NCBI GenBank assembly: GCA_019420505.1
Contig: JAHZHC010000005.1
Location: 44,777-108,776 of the forward strand
DNA from: Ruminococcus sp.
GTDB taxonomy: Bacteria > Bacillota > Clostridia > Oscillospirales > Ruminococcaceae
Direction: 5' to 3'
DNA: 64,000 nt
Part shown: one piece after another, positions 32,917 to 42,185 of the stretch
Numbering within the stretch: position 1 is the first letter of the stretch
How the letters are laid out: each line of letters opens with the position of its first letter
Position numbers and translations under genes: made by a program
The notes under the pieces: generated by a model
What the model saw: only the letters and a program-made list of their open reading frames with translations
Told to the model about the DNA's origin: nothing
The model's database searches: none

Positions 32917-33696
32917 TTATACACCTTCTCTTAAACTATGCAAAGCAGAAGTTATGTTATCGCTTCTCATAAGCGTTTCACCGATCAGCACAGCATCTGC
33001 GCCTAAAGAACGTATTTTTTTCATATCAGCATTATTTCTGATACCGCTTTCGGATACAAGTATTGTTTCACATGGAACATTATTCCTGATCTTCTCAGTG
33101 GTGTTTAAATCCACTTTAAAAGTCTTCAGGTTTCTATTATTGATACCGATAATGTCAGGTGAAAACGTTAACACCTTTTCAAGCTCCGATTGGTTGTGAA
33201 CCTCAACTAAGCATTGTAAGCCTAATGTGTGTGCAAGTTCCTGAAAGTCTTTCATTTGCCTTTCGGTTAACATTGCAGCAATCAGTAATACTGCATTTGC
33301 GCCAATAACTTTAGCTTCCTGTATTTGATATTCATCAAAAATAAAGTCTTTTCTTATAATTGGGATATTAACACTTCTTCTGATATCAGCTAAATATTCA
33401 GATGATCCCTTAAAATAAAATTCTTCTGTTAAACAAGAAATTGCGTCTGCACCTGCTGCTTCATATTCTTTGGCGATTTCCACCGGATGAAAATCTTCTC
33501 TGATCAGTCCCTTTGATGGAGAGGCTTTTTTTACCTCGCATATAACGCTTAGTCTGTCTTTTTTTAAAACATCCTTAAAAGATATAATAGGCATTTCAGA
33601 TTTATTTGCCATTTTTTTTATGGTTTCCCGGGGAATATTATAAATTTCCCGGTTAAGCTGTTCTTTTCTTTTTTCAATAATTTCATCAAGTATCAT
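32917..33696 (-). CDS. trpC: Indole-3-glycerol phosphate synthase
   Basis: Closes the indole ring from CdRP. The 259-residue barrel displays VICEVKKASPSKGLI (catalytic lysines in KKASPSKG), IRKDFIFDEYQI, GINNRNLKTF and VSESGI in the normal order. AAGGA precedes the ATG and only five bases separate it from trpGD. It is not fused to trpF, unlike in enterobacteria. Confidence 0.96.
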   Translation of the reverse strand: MILDEIIEKRKEQLNREIYNIPRETIKKMANKSEMPIISFKDVLKKDRLSVICEVKKASPSKGLIREDFHPVEIAKEYEAAGADAISCLTEEFYFKGSSEYLADIRRSVNIPIIRKDFIFDEYQIQEAKVIGANAVLLIAAMLTERQMKDFQELAHTLGLQCLVEVHNQSELEKVLTFSPDIIGINNRNLKTFKVDLNTTEKIRNNVPCETILVSESGIRNNADMKKIRSLGADAVLIGETLMRSDNITSALHSLREGV

Positions 33697-33701
33697 AGAA
33701 A

Positions 33702-35339
33702 TTAGTCCTTATTAGAGAATTCAATAAATTGATTAAGTTTATTAAGGGCTCTGCCACTGTCAATAGATTCATTTGCCATTTTTATGCCATCTGATATGCT
33801 GTCAGCTTTTCCGCAAATATATAAAGCGCAAGCGGAATTAAGAATAACAATATCTCTTTTGCTTCCTTTTATTGAGCCGTCAAGTATACCTAAAGTTATC
33901 TTAGCATTATCCTGTGCGTTGCCGCCTTTGATTTCTTCTTTATCAGCCAGCCTGATCCCCAAATTTTCGGGATCAATTAAATACTTGGTTATTTTGCCGT
34001 TCTTAATTTCACATACTGATGTTGTTGAAGAAATAGAGATTTCATCCATTCCATCATTTCCGTAGACAAGCATTGCAGCTTTAATACCCAAATTTTTAAG
34101 AACCATTGCCATTGGTTCAAGTAGATTGGGATCATAAACACCAAGAACCATATAATCTGCTTTTGCAGGATTCGCAAGAGGCCCCAAAATATTAAATACA
34201 GTTCTGATTCCGATTTGTCCTCTTACCGGACCGACAAATCTCATTGCTGAATGATAGCTTTGTGCAAAAAGAAATGAAAGTCCGACATGATTAAGTGATG
34301 ATTCTGCTTTTTCAGGAGTGGAGGCAATTTTTACTCCCAAAGCTTCAAGAACATCAGCGGCTCCGCTTTTAGAAGAGACACTTCTGTTTCCATGTTTTGC
34401 AACCTTTTGTCCGGCGCCTGAAATTACAAATCCGGCAGTGGTGGAAATATTAAAACTATTTGATAAATCTCCTCCTGTACCTACGATATCAAGAACAGGG
34501 GAGTCGTGTTTGACAACAGCCATCTTTGATCTCATAACTTTTGCAAAGGCTGTAATTTCTTCAATAGTTTCACCTCTGTTTCTCATTGCGGTAAGCAAAG
34601 ATGAAATTTGTGCGTTGGTAGCTTTGTCACTCATTATGATATTCATTGCAGAATAAGCTTCATTTTCTGTAAGAGTTTCGCCTTCAACAACTTTTTTAAT
34701 ATATGGTTTAAGTTCAGTTCGTTCAGAATCAGGAATTGACGGAAGTTTAATTTGTGCAGTTTTAATGCCGGCAATATAATTAAGAAAATTTGAAATTATT
34801 TTTTCTCCAACATCTGTCATAATAGATTCCGGGTGAAACTGTAATCCATATGTGGGATGTTCGTTGTGCTTAACTGCCATTATCTGACCTATGTTATCCT
34901 CTGCGATGACAGTAAGACAGTCGGGAAGTGAACTCCTTTCAATTATAAGTGAATGATATCTTGCTACTTCAATTTCTTTTTTCAGACCGTCAAAAATTGC
35001 TTCCTCATTATTGATTGTAATTGGCGTCTGTTTTCCGTGCAGTATTTCTTCAGCGTGAACTATTTTTCCTCCAAAAGCCTCTCCTATAGACTGATGGCCA
35101 AGGCAAATGCCAAGGATAGGGATTTTCCCGCTAAAAAATTTTATTGCTTCAACAGAGATTCCTGCCTGAGCCGGATAACAAGGTCCGGGAGAAACAACAA
35201 TTGCGCTTGGATTAAGTTTTTCTATTTCATCAATAGTTATTTCATCGTTACGTATTACCTTAATATCCGGATAAAGCACACCGATTGATTGATACAGATT
35301 GTAAGTAAAGCTATCGTAGTTGTCAATTAATAAAATCAT
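33702..35339 (-). CDS. trpGD: Fused anthranilate synthase glutaminase/anthranilate phosphoribosyltransferase
   Basis: One 545-residue chain joins two activities. TrpG (about 1-190) is a class I amidotransferase with nucleophile C79 in GICLGHQS and the H169/E171 pair in FHPES; it supplies ammonia to TrpE. TrpD (about 207-545) transfers phosphoribose to anthranilate and carries DIVGTGGD (284-291), NISTTAGF, KHGNRSVSSKSG and GPLANP. The junction near 190-206 is a short loop without a stop or frameshift, so the fusion appears genuine. It sits after trpS and before trpC. Confidence 0.96.
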   Translation of the reverse strand: MILLIDNYDSFTYNLYQSIGVLYPDIKVIRNDEITIDEIEKLNPSAIVVSPGPCYPAQAGISVEAIKFFSGKIPILGICLGHQSIGEAFGGKIVHAEEILHGKQTPITINNEEAIFDGLKKEIEVARYHSLIIERSSLPDCLTVIAEDNIGQIMAVKHNEHPTYGLQFHPESIMTDVGEKIISNFLNYIAGIKTAQIKLPSIPDSERTELKPYIKKVVEGETLTENEAYSAMNIIMSDKATNAQISSLLTAMRNRGETIEEITAFAKVMRSKMAVVKHDSPVLDIVGTGGDLSNSFNISTTAGFVISGAGQKVAKHGNRSVSSKSGAADVLEALGVKIASTPEKAESSLNHVGLSFLFAQSYHSAMRFVGPVRGQIGIRTVFNILGPLANPAKADYMVLGVYDPNLLEPMAMVLKNLGIKAAMLVYGNDGMDEISISSTTSVCEIKNGKITKYLIDPENLGIRLADKEEIKGGNAQDNAKITLGILDGSIKGSKRDIVILNSACALYICGKADSISDGIKMANESIDSGRALNKLNQFIEFSNKD

Positions 35340-35358
35340 TTTTACTCCTCCAAATCTG

Positions 35359-36444
35359 TTAATCTATAAAATTATCCTTAAAGCTTTTATCGCTGAAATA
35401 ATTAATACCAATAGCATTTCTGACTTCGTCAACTGTTTTATTGGAAATTTCTATAGCGTGTTCCGTACCTTGCTGAAGAATTTTTAAAAGCTCTGATTTA
35501 TCCTTTGCATATTCTTCTCTGCGCTCACGTATAGGCTTTAACATCTCCTGCATTACATTATTCAGGAATTTTTTCACTTTCATGTCACCTAAACCGCCTC
35601 GTCTGTAATGCTCTTTTAATTCTTCAAGATTTTTATATTCCGGAAGATATTCCGCAAACATATCGTCATTGCTGAATGCGTCAAGATATATAAATACAGG
35701 ATTATTCTCTGTGTGTCCTGGGTCGGAAACATTAATATGAGTTGGATCTGTAAACATAGACATTACTTTCTGTTTAATTGTTTTTTCATCATCCTTCAGA
35801 TAAATACAATTTCCCAAAGATTTGCTCATCTTAGTTCCACCGTCTGTACCGACAAGACGACAGCATGCTTCATTATCCGGGAGTATTGCTTCAGGCTCAA
35901 CGAGGATATCACATTTATAAATTCTATTGAAAGCCGATACAATTTCTCTTGTCTGTTCAAGCATGGGAAGCTGGTCTTCTCCGACAGGAACAAATTTTGC
36001 TTTAAATGCAGTAATGTCTGCTGCCTGACTGATAGGATATGTCATAAATCCGACAGGTAGATTTCTTTCAAAGTTTCTAAGCTTTATTTCAGCTTTAATC
36101 GTCGGGTTTCTTTCAAGCCTCGACATAGTAACCAAATTTGAATAGTACATTGGCAGTTCATACAGTGCTGGTACGTGTGACTGAACAAAAAAAGTTGTTT
36201 TGTCAGGTTCTAATCCTGCTGCTAAATAATCAAGAGTAACTTCAAGAATGTTTTGTCTGATTTTTTCAGGGTTCTCAGCATTATCAGTAAGAGCTTGTAA
36301 ATCGGCAATCATTACAAACTGCTGGTATTTTCCTGTGTTTTGTAATTTAACTCTGTTTTTAAGAGATCCTACAAAATGTCCTAAATGTAAAGGCCCTGTT
36401 GGACGGTCGCCTGTAAGTATAATTTCTTTTTCTGTGTTAAACAT
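35359..36444 (-). CDS. trpS: Tryptophanyl-tRNA synthetase
   Basis: Class I synthetase charging tRNA-Trp. The 361-residue protein has the HIGH-type motif PLHLGH at 18-23 within GDRPTGPLHLGH and the KMSKS motif at 205-209 within GGTKMSKSLGN. It is about 25-30 residues longer than the enteric enzyme. It lies between trpE (16 bases upstream) and trpGD (19 bases downstream), so synthetase and pathway genes share the UGG T-box leader. No other trpS is visible in the window; whether a second copy exists elsewhere is unknown. Confidence 0.96.
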   Translation of the reverse strand: MFNTEKEIILTGDRPTGPLHLGHFVGSLKNRVKLQNTGKYQQFVMIADLQALTDNAENPEKIRQNILEVTLDYLAAGLEPDKTTFFVQSHVPALYELPMYYSNLVTMSRLERNPTIKAEIKLRNFERNLPVGFMTYPISQAADITAFKAKFVPVGEDQLPMLEQTREIVSAFNRIYKCDILVEPEAILPDNEACCRLVGTDGGTKMSKSLGNCIYLKDDEKTIKQKVMSMFTDPTHINVSDPGHTENNPVFIYLDAFSNDDMFAEYLPEYKNLEELKEHYRRGGLGDMKVKKFLNNVMQEMLKPIRERREEYAKDKSELLKILQQGTEHAIEISNKTVDEVRNAIGINYFSDKSFKDNFID

Positions 36445-36460
36445 AATTACTCCTCCTTAA

Positions 36461-37936
36461 TCATAACTTAGCAGCTTCTTTGATTGCATTTATCACTGCC
36501 ATTGATTTATTTACTGATTCCTGATATTCATTTTCGGGAATGCTGTCTGAAACAACACCGCCGCCTGCCTGAACATAAGCTTTATTGTTTTTGAATAAAA
36601 CTGTTCTTATTGCTATACATGTATCAATACTTCCGTCAAATGCGAGATATCCAACCGTTCCGCCGTATAATCCTCGTCTTGTGGTTTCAAGCTCGTCTAT
36701 GATTTCCATAGCCCTTACTTTAGGAGCACCTGATAGTGTTCCGGCGGGAAGTACAGCCATCAAAGCATCAAGCGGTTTTTTATCTTTTCTTAATTTTCCT
36801 TTGACGTTTGAAACTAAATGCATTACCTTTGAGTAACGTTCTACTATCATATAATCAGTAACATGAACAGATCCGAACTCAGAGATTTTTCCAATATCAT
36901 TCCTTCCTAAATCTACAAGCATAGTATGTTCAGCACGTTCTTTAGGATCATTTATAAGCTCCTGCTCATTTTCCTTATCTTCATCCTGTGTTTTTCCACG
37001 TTTAATAGTACCGGCAATAGGTCTTGTGATAACCGTATCATTATTTACAGATACAAGCATCTCAGGAGATGCACCTGCAATTGCATAATCTCTATGAGAA
37101 AAATAATAAAGATATGGAGAAGGATTAGTGGATCTTAGCATTCGGTAAACATTAAAACTGTCAGGGGGATTATCAATTTCAAACCTTTGTGACGGTACAA
37201 TCTGAAAAATATCACCATCTTTGATGTATTCCTTAGCAATTTCTACATTTTTAATGTACTGTTCCTTTGTAATATTTGATTTAACATTAATTTCAGTATT
37301 AATTTCGGAAGATTTTTTTTGCTTAGGAACGTAATTATTTAGAATTTCAATAATTTCATCTTTTCTTTTTTCACATTCAGCATATTTCTTTTCAAGATCG
37401 TCTTCAGCATTAATATTTAAAATTATAACAGCTTTATTGCTTAAATGATCAAATGCAACAAGTTCTTCAAACAGATGTAAATTTGCGTCCGGCATTTTCA
37501 AATCATCTTCAGGAGGATTAACAAGCGTTTTTTCAAAATATCTTATCATGTCATATGCGAAGTAACCAATAAGACCTCCGGTTAATTTTGGTCGATTATC
37601 AAACTTGGGAGCTTTATGAGCTTCAATTATTTCAGAAAAGAATTTAATAGGATTATCTACTTGTATCTTTTCTGATTCATTGTTTTGGTAAGTTATTGTT
37701 GCAATATGGTTTTTTAATGTTATTTCAGCACGTGGGTTAATACCTACATAAGAATATCTGCCCCATTGATCCTTATTGTCTACGGATTCAAGAATAAAGC
37801 AATTCTCATAAGCTTCATGCAAACAGTTAAAAAGCTGAATTGGTGTATAAGAATCTATTAAAAGTTCATAAAATGTAGGAACAGTTTTATATTCTTTTAA
37901 TAATTCCTCTACCTCTTCAATTGACGGATATAACAT
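36461..37936 (-). CDS. trpE: Anthranilate synthase component I
   Basis: Converts chorismate plus ammonia to anthranilate; usually feedback-inhibited by tryptophan. The 491-residue protein has the N-terminal domain, with YSYVGINPRAEI near the tryptophan site, and the catalytic domain with IFQIVPSQRFE, RPIAGTIKRG, DLGRNDIG and TLSGAPKVRAMEIIDELE. AAGGAGG precedes the ATG. It is the first gene after the T-box leader; the partner amidotransferase is the TrpG part of TrpGD. Confidence 0.96.
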   Translation of the reverse strand: MLYPSIEEVEELLKEYKTVPTFYELLIDSYTPIQLFNCLHEAYENCFILESVDNKDQWGRYSYVGINPRAEITLKNHIATITYQNNESEKIQVDNPIKFFSEIIEAHKAPKFDNRPKLTGGLIGYFAYDMIRYFEKTLVNPPEDDLKMPDANLHLFEELVAFDHLSNKAVIILNINAEDDLEKKYAECEKRKDEIIEILNNYVPKQKKSSEINTEINVKSNITKEQYIKNVEIAKEYIKDGDIFQIVPSQRFEIDNPPDSFNVYRMLRSTNPSPYLYYFSHRDYAIAGASPEMLVSVNNDTVITRPIAGTIKRGKTQDEDKENEQELINDPKERAEHTMLVDLGRNDIGKISEFGSVHVTDYMIVERYSKVMHLVSNVKGKLRKDKKPLDALMAVLPAGTLSGAPKVRAMEIIDELETTRRGLYGGTVGYLAFDGSIDTCIAIRTVLFKNNKAYVQAGGGVVSDSIPENEYQESVNKSMAVINAIKEAAKL

Positions 37937-37980
37937 AATTTTTACCTCCTTAAAGTGTAGTATTAAGATTAAATGACAAT

Positions 37981-38283
37981 AAAAAAAGTCCCATCATCAC
38001 TATAGCTTAAAGCTATGGGACGATAGAACAACCGTGGTGCCACCCAAATTTCCAATGAGTTTTCATTGGCTCACAGATACGCATTTCAAATAAAGAAAAT
38101 CAATATCCTGTCACACTAACGTAGGAATCACGGCGAATGATACTAATTTCGAAAAATTTTCACATTGCTCCTCACAAATCCATTCGCTTATTCTTCATGT
38201 ACCGACTCACACCAAACATCGGCTCTCTGAAACAATCCAAAGAAGTTACTTACTTTTGTTCAACGGATTTAAAATATTAAGTT
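37981..38283 (-). promoter_or_regulatory. T-box riboswitch sensing uncharged tRNA-Trp
   Basis: The minus-strand leader has the Stem I hallmarks: CAGAGAGCCGATG, GGTGTGAGTCGGT, and specifier context GAA-TGG-A with the TGG codon at 38180-38182. The conserved T-box GGGTGGCACCACGG (38032-38045) precedes a terminator whose stem pairs GTCCCA with TGGGAC (37988-37993 and 38016-38021) followed by seven T. Uncharged tRNA-Trp should stabilise the antiterminator and allow transcription of trpE onwards. Confidence 0.93.
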
Positions 38284-38289
38284 ATTTAT

Positions 38290-38318
38290 ATTATATTCTA
38301 CAATCAATTAATTGTCAA
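38290..38318 (-). promoter_or_regulatory. Perfect consensus promoter of the trp operon
   Basis: Minus strand TTGACA (38313-38318), a 17-base spacer, then TATAAT (38290-38295). Both hexamers match the sigma-A consensus exactly. Confidence 0.92.
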
Positions 38319-38377
38319 TAAAATATTATTAATAAACTGTAAACTTTGCGGATGATAAATTATTAGTTTTTATTATG

Positions 38378-38406
38378 TTGCAATATTATTCTTAATGGTG
38401 TATAAT
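38378..38406 (+). promoter_or_regulatory. Sigma-A promoter of the AI-2E-family gene
   Basis: TTGCAA (38378-38383), a 17-base spacer, then TATAAT (38401-38406), divergent from the trp promoter. Confidence 0.78.
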
Positions 38407-38443
38407 AAACCTAAATAAATAGTTTTATAGAAAGGAGTAAAAT

Positions 38444-39721
38444 ATGAAGTTTCATGCTAATAAGAAGTATAATACAATTGCTTTGTACGCCGTATTGGTA
38501 ATCGCAGTTAACTTGCTGCTTGTTGTAGCTATTTTTAAATTTCAAACAATTCTGAATGTCCTTTCAGCTGTTTTTACTGTTTTATTGCCGGTAATTTGGG
38601 GATTTGTCATAGCATTTCTTGTAAATCCTATTATGGTAACTTTTGAACATGTTGTTAATAAGAAAATTATAAAAAAGCCGCAGAACGTTCATAAAAGGAA
38701 ATGGCTGAGATCTTTGTCGGTTACATTCAGTTCATTAATTTTTCTCGGAATTGTGGGAGGAATAATTTCTATTGTAGTACCTGAAATTATAAACAGTGTT
38801 AATGATATTATCAATAATTTTTCGGGAATTGTAGATAAAAGTCAGGAATGGATAAATAAATTATTTGCTAATTATCCGAAAATAGGAACTGTAATTTCAG
38901 AAAAACTTGTGGAATTCGGAACAGATTTGGGAAAATTACAGCCGATGCTTGAAAATATTCTTTCCGGTGCGTTAAGTTTTGTGAATTTGATTAAAAACTT
39001 TGTTCTCGGATTTATTTTATCTATTTATTTGCTCTTCAGCAAAGAAACCTTGATTGCTCAGCTAAAGAAAATTATGTTTGCTAATTTTAAAAAATCTACC
39101 TGCGGAAGAATTTTTAGATTTGGTAATCAGGCAAATAAAGTGTTCTCAGGATTCTTGACCGGAAAAATAGTTGATTCTATTATAATAGGATTTTTATGTT
39201 TTATTGTCCTTACAATAGTTAATATTCCTTATAATATTCTTATAAGTGTAATTGTTGGCGTTACTAATATTATACCGTTTTTCGGTCCTTTTATCGGAGC
39301 AGTACCTTCAGCCTTCTTGATTTTGCTTGTTGAACCCAAAAAGGTTATATGGTTTTTAATTATTATATTTCTGATTCAACAGTTTGACGGAAATATTCTC
39401 GGACCGAAAATTCTTGGTGATTCAACCGGATTGCCTGCAATATGGGTAATGATATCCTTGTTTATCGGAGGAGGCCTTTTTGGATTTGTAGGTATGCTTG
39501 TGTCGGTTCCTGCTTTTGCACTAATTTACAGCCTTACAAGAGGAAGTATTGAAAATAAGCTTAAAAAGAAGAAACTGCCGCTGTCTACAGTTTATTATAA
39601 AGGCGATCATAAGAAGCTGTTGGGAATCGAAAGAGAAAAACATATACCTCTGACACCTGAAGAATTGTCGAAAATTGAGATACCACCTATTGAAGAAGCA
39701 AATGAAGCTATTGAAAAGTAA
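38444..39721 (+). CDS. AI-2E family transporter (PerM/YtvI-like)
   Basis: A 425-residue polytopic membrane protein of the AI-2E transporter family, whose members have been linked to autoinducer export or sodium/proton antiport. Hydrophobic helices lie near 10-60 and 80-105. A soluble stretch follows (115-170), then helices at 185-205 and a conserved C-terminal block. That block has VGVTNIIPFFGPFIGAVPSA, LGPKILGDSTGLPAIWVMIS and GGGLFGFVGMLVSVPAFALI. A charged cytoplasmic tail follows. AAAGGAG precedes the ATG. It is monocistronic. The substrate cannot be told from sequence. Confidence 0.9.
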   Translation: MKFHANKKYNTIALYAVLVIAVNLLLVVAIFKFQTILNVLSAVFTVLLPVIWGFVIAFLVNPIMVTFEHVVNKKIIKKPQNVHKRKWLRSLSVTFSSLIFLGIVGGIISIVVPEIINSVNDIINNFSGIVDKSQEWINKLFANYPKIGTVISEKLVEFGTDLGKLQPMLENILSGALSFVNLIKNFVLGFILSIYLLFSKETLIAQLKKIMFANFKKSTCGRIFRFGNQANKVFSGFLTGKIVDSIIIGFLCFIVLTIVNIPYNILISVIVGVTNIIPFFGPFIGAVPSAFLILLVEPKKVIWFLIIIFLIQQFDGNILGPKILGDSTGLPAIWVMISLFIGGGLFGFVGMLVSVPAFALIYSLTRGSIENKLKKKKLPLSTVYYKGDHKKLLGIEREKHIPLTPEELSKIEIPPIEEANEAIEK

Positions 39722-39728
39722 AAAAGAT

Positions 39729-39768
39729 AAAACGGATATTTCATTAATGTTTTGAAATATCCGTTTGT
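39729..39768. terminator. Bidirectional terminator between the AI-2E-family gene and dacF
   Basis: AACGGATATTTCA pairs with TGAAATATCCGTT, with T-rich sequence on the plus side and TTTTATC on the minus side; the two flanking genes converge. Confidence 0.85.
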
Positions 39769-39772
39769 TTAT

Positions 39773-41176
39773 TTATTTTTTTATGTATTTCATATGTGTT
39801 CTGATTGCATGAATTGCTGTGTAAATAAGTATTAACACAATAATAAGAATTAAAGATACTATAAAAGCAGATGAATGGAAGAATGAAGCGGCTACATGAA
39901 GTTTAGCTGAAAACTCGTCACGTTCTACTGAACCGGTTGCAACTAAGTCAATTGTGCTCAGCACCTCGCCATTGTATTCCAGTGTCATCTTGCCTAGAAC
40001 ATCACCGGATTCTATAGGAGCAATAATGTTTTTACTAACAGTAATTGTTCTTTTTACATTATCTATAGGTATATCTGTCGGCCAAAGCTGTGAATATCCT
40101 TCTGCGGGTTTTAAAGTTACATAATCTGTCCCTTTTCCATATTCAATTTTTGCCTCTTGAATTTCGCTGCTGGTATTTATAAAGTCAGTTAAAACGAGAT
40201 TGTTAAAAGCCCACTTATATAACGAAATGTGGTCTAATAAGTTATAATATACAACATCATCAGCAAAAACTGAATCGGGATTGTTTTTTCCGATTTTTAT
40301 ATCTTCTTCTCTTTTATTAACGGGAGCGCCCATACTTACAATAAGATAATTATATCCATTATAGGATGCATAGGAAGCAAGGCATCTTCCGGCTTCATCA
40401 AGAGTACCTGTTTTTATACCCTTAACGCTTGAATAATAGTAGTCTGAAGCGGATGAAAGCATATAATTGGTGTTTGTAATTGATGTTCCTTCTGAATGAT
40501 AATCGGTAGCTTCCATATGATATTCAGGCATAGAAACAATTTCTTTAAACTCGGGGTAATTATCTAAAGCATATTTACAAAGAACTGATATATCTTTGCA
40601 GCTGGTATAATTTTTATTAGCGAATAATCCGTGGGCATTAGAGAAATGTGTTTCTGACATTCCAAGTTCTTCCGCCTTAGTGTTCATCATGTCAGTAAAT
40701 TCTTTGATTGATCCGCCCACATTAATAGCAATTATATTTGCAGCTTCACATGAAGACGGAATCAGGAGCGCCGCAAGCAAATCATAATAATTTACTTTTT
40801 CGTTTGGCTGAATGTCCGCTGTAGAAGCACCGGTTCCGTATAATTCATCAAAAGCTTCAGAACCACACGAAACATACGTAGTTTTTAATTTTTCAGGCAT
40901 ATTTTTAAATTGATCAAGTAAAACAACAGCAGTCATTATTTTAGTTAGAGAAGCAGGAACTCTTGCTTTTTCTCCATCTATATTTACTAATGTTTCACCA
41001 GTGTCAAGATTTATCATATATACGGATTCCGAGTAAAATTTTAAAGGTATTCCATTTCCGTTTTCATCAGTTCCCGAAGTAGGAGTAAATTCAAAAGCAT
41101 TTACCGCTATAGACCAATTAGTCACAAAAATTGTAAAAAACAAAACAACTATTGATAACTTTTTCTTTAATTTCAT
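39773..41176 (-). CDS. D-alanyl-D-alanine carboxypeptidase, DacF/PBP5-type (peptidase S11)
   Basis: Trims the terminal D-Ala of peptidoglycan stem peptides. The 467-residue protein has a signal peptide (about 1-27), the active-site SLTK at 76-79 (S76, K79), SSC at 141-143 where most relatives have SxN, and the KTG triad in VKGIKTGTLDEAG. A C-terminal beta domain follows. A membrane helix near 437-457 (VSLILIIVLILIYTAI) anchors it. GAAAGG precedes the start. It follows the putative nuclease gene by 22 bases and probably shares its promoter. It could be vegetative or sporulation-linked; the sequence does not decide. Confidence 0.9.
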   Translation of the reverse strand: MKLKKKLSIVVLFFTIFVTNWSIAVNAFEFTPTSGTDENGNGIPLKFYSESVYMINLDTGETLVNIDGEKARVPASLTKIMTAVVLLDQFKNMPEKLKTTYVSCGSEAFDELYGTGASTADIQPNEKVNYYDLLAALLIPSSCEAANIIAINVGGSIKEFTDMMNTKAEELGMSETHFSNAHGLFANKNYTSCKDISVLCKYALDNYPEFKEIVSMPEYHMEATDYHSEGTSITNTNYMLSSASDYYYSSVKGIKTGTLDEAGRCLASYASYNGYNYLIVSMGAPVNKREEDIKIGKNNPDSVFADDVVYYNLLDHISLYKWAFNNLVLTDFINTSSEIQEAKIEYGKGTDYVTLKPAEGYSQLWPTDIPIDNVKRTITVSKNIIAPIESGDVLGKMTLEYNGEVLSTIDLVATGSVERDEFSAKLHVAASFFHSSAFIVSLILIIVLILIYTAIHAIRTHMKYIKK

Positions 41177-41198
41177 TTTATCTTTCCTTTCGGATAGT

Positions 41199-41939
41199 TT
41201 AAATATAATTTTTTCTATAAATAATATTGTTTCCTTGCTTGCCTGATTTTGTTACCACGCCGAGATAATATAAGATATTTAATGCAGTTTGTGCAGTTTT
41301 AAGTTTTATTTTTGCTTGTTTGGCAAAATCTTTTGATGTGAATTCAAAATTTAAAGTTTCCGGAATGAAAACTGAGTAATCTTCCGAGTTTCTTAAATAA
41401 ATTTCATCAAAAAGGTTAATTGGAATTCGGTCACATCTTGTTGATCCTTTTTTCTTATCATCGGACCATCCGTTTAAATACCGTAGTTCTTCTATTTCAA
41501 GCAGTACAAGGCAAATATTCATTCTTGGATTGTCTAATGTATATTTGATTTTATAAAGCTCTTTAAAACAATCATAAATGCTTCCTGTTTTCGGAGATTT
41601 TCGCCTTTTGCTTTTTTCGCCAGTTTCTTCATTAATCCATGATAAATATTTGATTTTAGCTATAGGGTAAACAACAGTAACATCACAAAATTCAAGAAAA
41701 TTTTCAAGCTTTTTTCTTAATGCATTAAAATTTTGTGTTTGAATTTCAATAACACCATTTTCTCCAACAATATCAGCAATATATTTTCCTAATTTAATTT
41801 CTTGGTTGTCCTCATACGGTTCAAAATAATATTTAAGCACTGCGTGAAGAGTTTTTTCGCCTAAAGTACCAATCCCGTTTTTTCTTCGGTCACTGTTAAT
41901 TATTTTATTACATATTTTTTTGAATTTAACGATGTCCAC
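41199..41939 (-). CDS. Uncharacterised protein with PD-(D/E)XK-like motifs and a C-terminal winged helix
   Basis: I do not recognise a named family. The 246-residue product shows an N-terminal alpha/beta region with acidic residues spaced like a PD-(D/E)XK nuclease: E28 (GTLGEKTLHAVL), D56 (KYIADIVGE) and E65-x-Q67 (VIEIQTQ), the Gln replacing the usual Lys. Residues 190-246 (FTSKDFAKQAKIKLKTAQTA, then LNILYYLGVVTKSG) look like a winged-helix DNA-binding domain. There is no signal peptide. GTG is the start, with GGGAG upstream. It is the first gene of a two-gene unit with the carboxypeptidase. Nuclease function is an inference. Confidence 0.6.
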   Translation of the reverse strand: MDIVKFKKICNKIINSDRRKNGIGTLGEKTLHAVLKYYFEPYEDNQEIKLGKYIADIVGENGVIEIQTQNFNALRKKLENFLEFCDVTVVYPIAKIKYLSWINEETGEKSKRRKSPKTGSIYDCFKELYKIKYTLDNPRMNICLVLLEIEELRYLNGWSDDKKKGSTRCDRIPINLFDEIYLRNSEDYSVFIPETLNFEFTSKDFAKQAKIKLKTAQTALNILYYLGVVTKSGKQGNNIIYRKNYI

Positions 41940-41958
41940 CGAATCAGCTCCCTAAAAA

Positions 41959-41987
41959 ATTATATCAGAGATTTTTATTTTCGTCAA
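41959..41987 (-). promoter_or_regulatory. Sigma-A promoter of the nuclease-like/carboxypeptidase unit
   Basis: Minus strand TTGACG (41982-41987), a 17-base spacer, then TATAAT (41959-41964). The predicted leader is only about 13 bases. Confidence 0.78.
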
Positions 41988-42097
41988 TATAAATTTCACA
42001 GTTTATAATTGATATAGGTTGTGTTTTAGGCCTGAATTTATTAAAATAAAATTATAGCAGATGTTTTGTATATTTGTTTGGTATTAAGCGGAATTCC

Positions 42098-42126
42098 TTG
42101 ACTTTTAAACGAAATTATGATATCAT
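42098..42126 (+). promoter_or_regulatory. Promoter of the BspA-type LRR gene
   Basis: TTGACT (42098-42103), a 17-base spacer, then TATCAT (42121-42126), 60 bases before the start. Confidence 0.65.
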
Positions 42127-42185
42127 TATTAATATGTAATTAATATAAAAAATTTAAATTCTATTTTAAATTCGGAGGGGATTTT

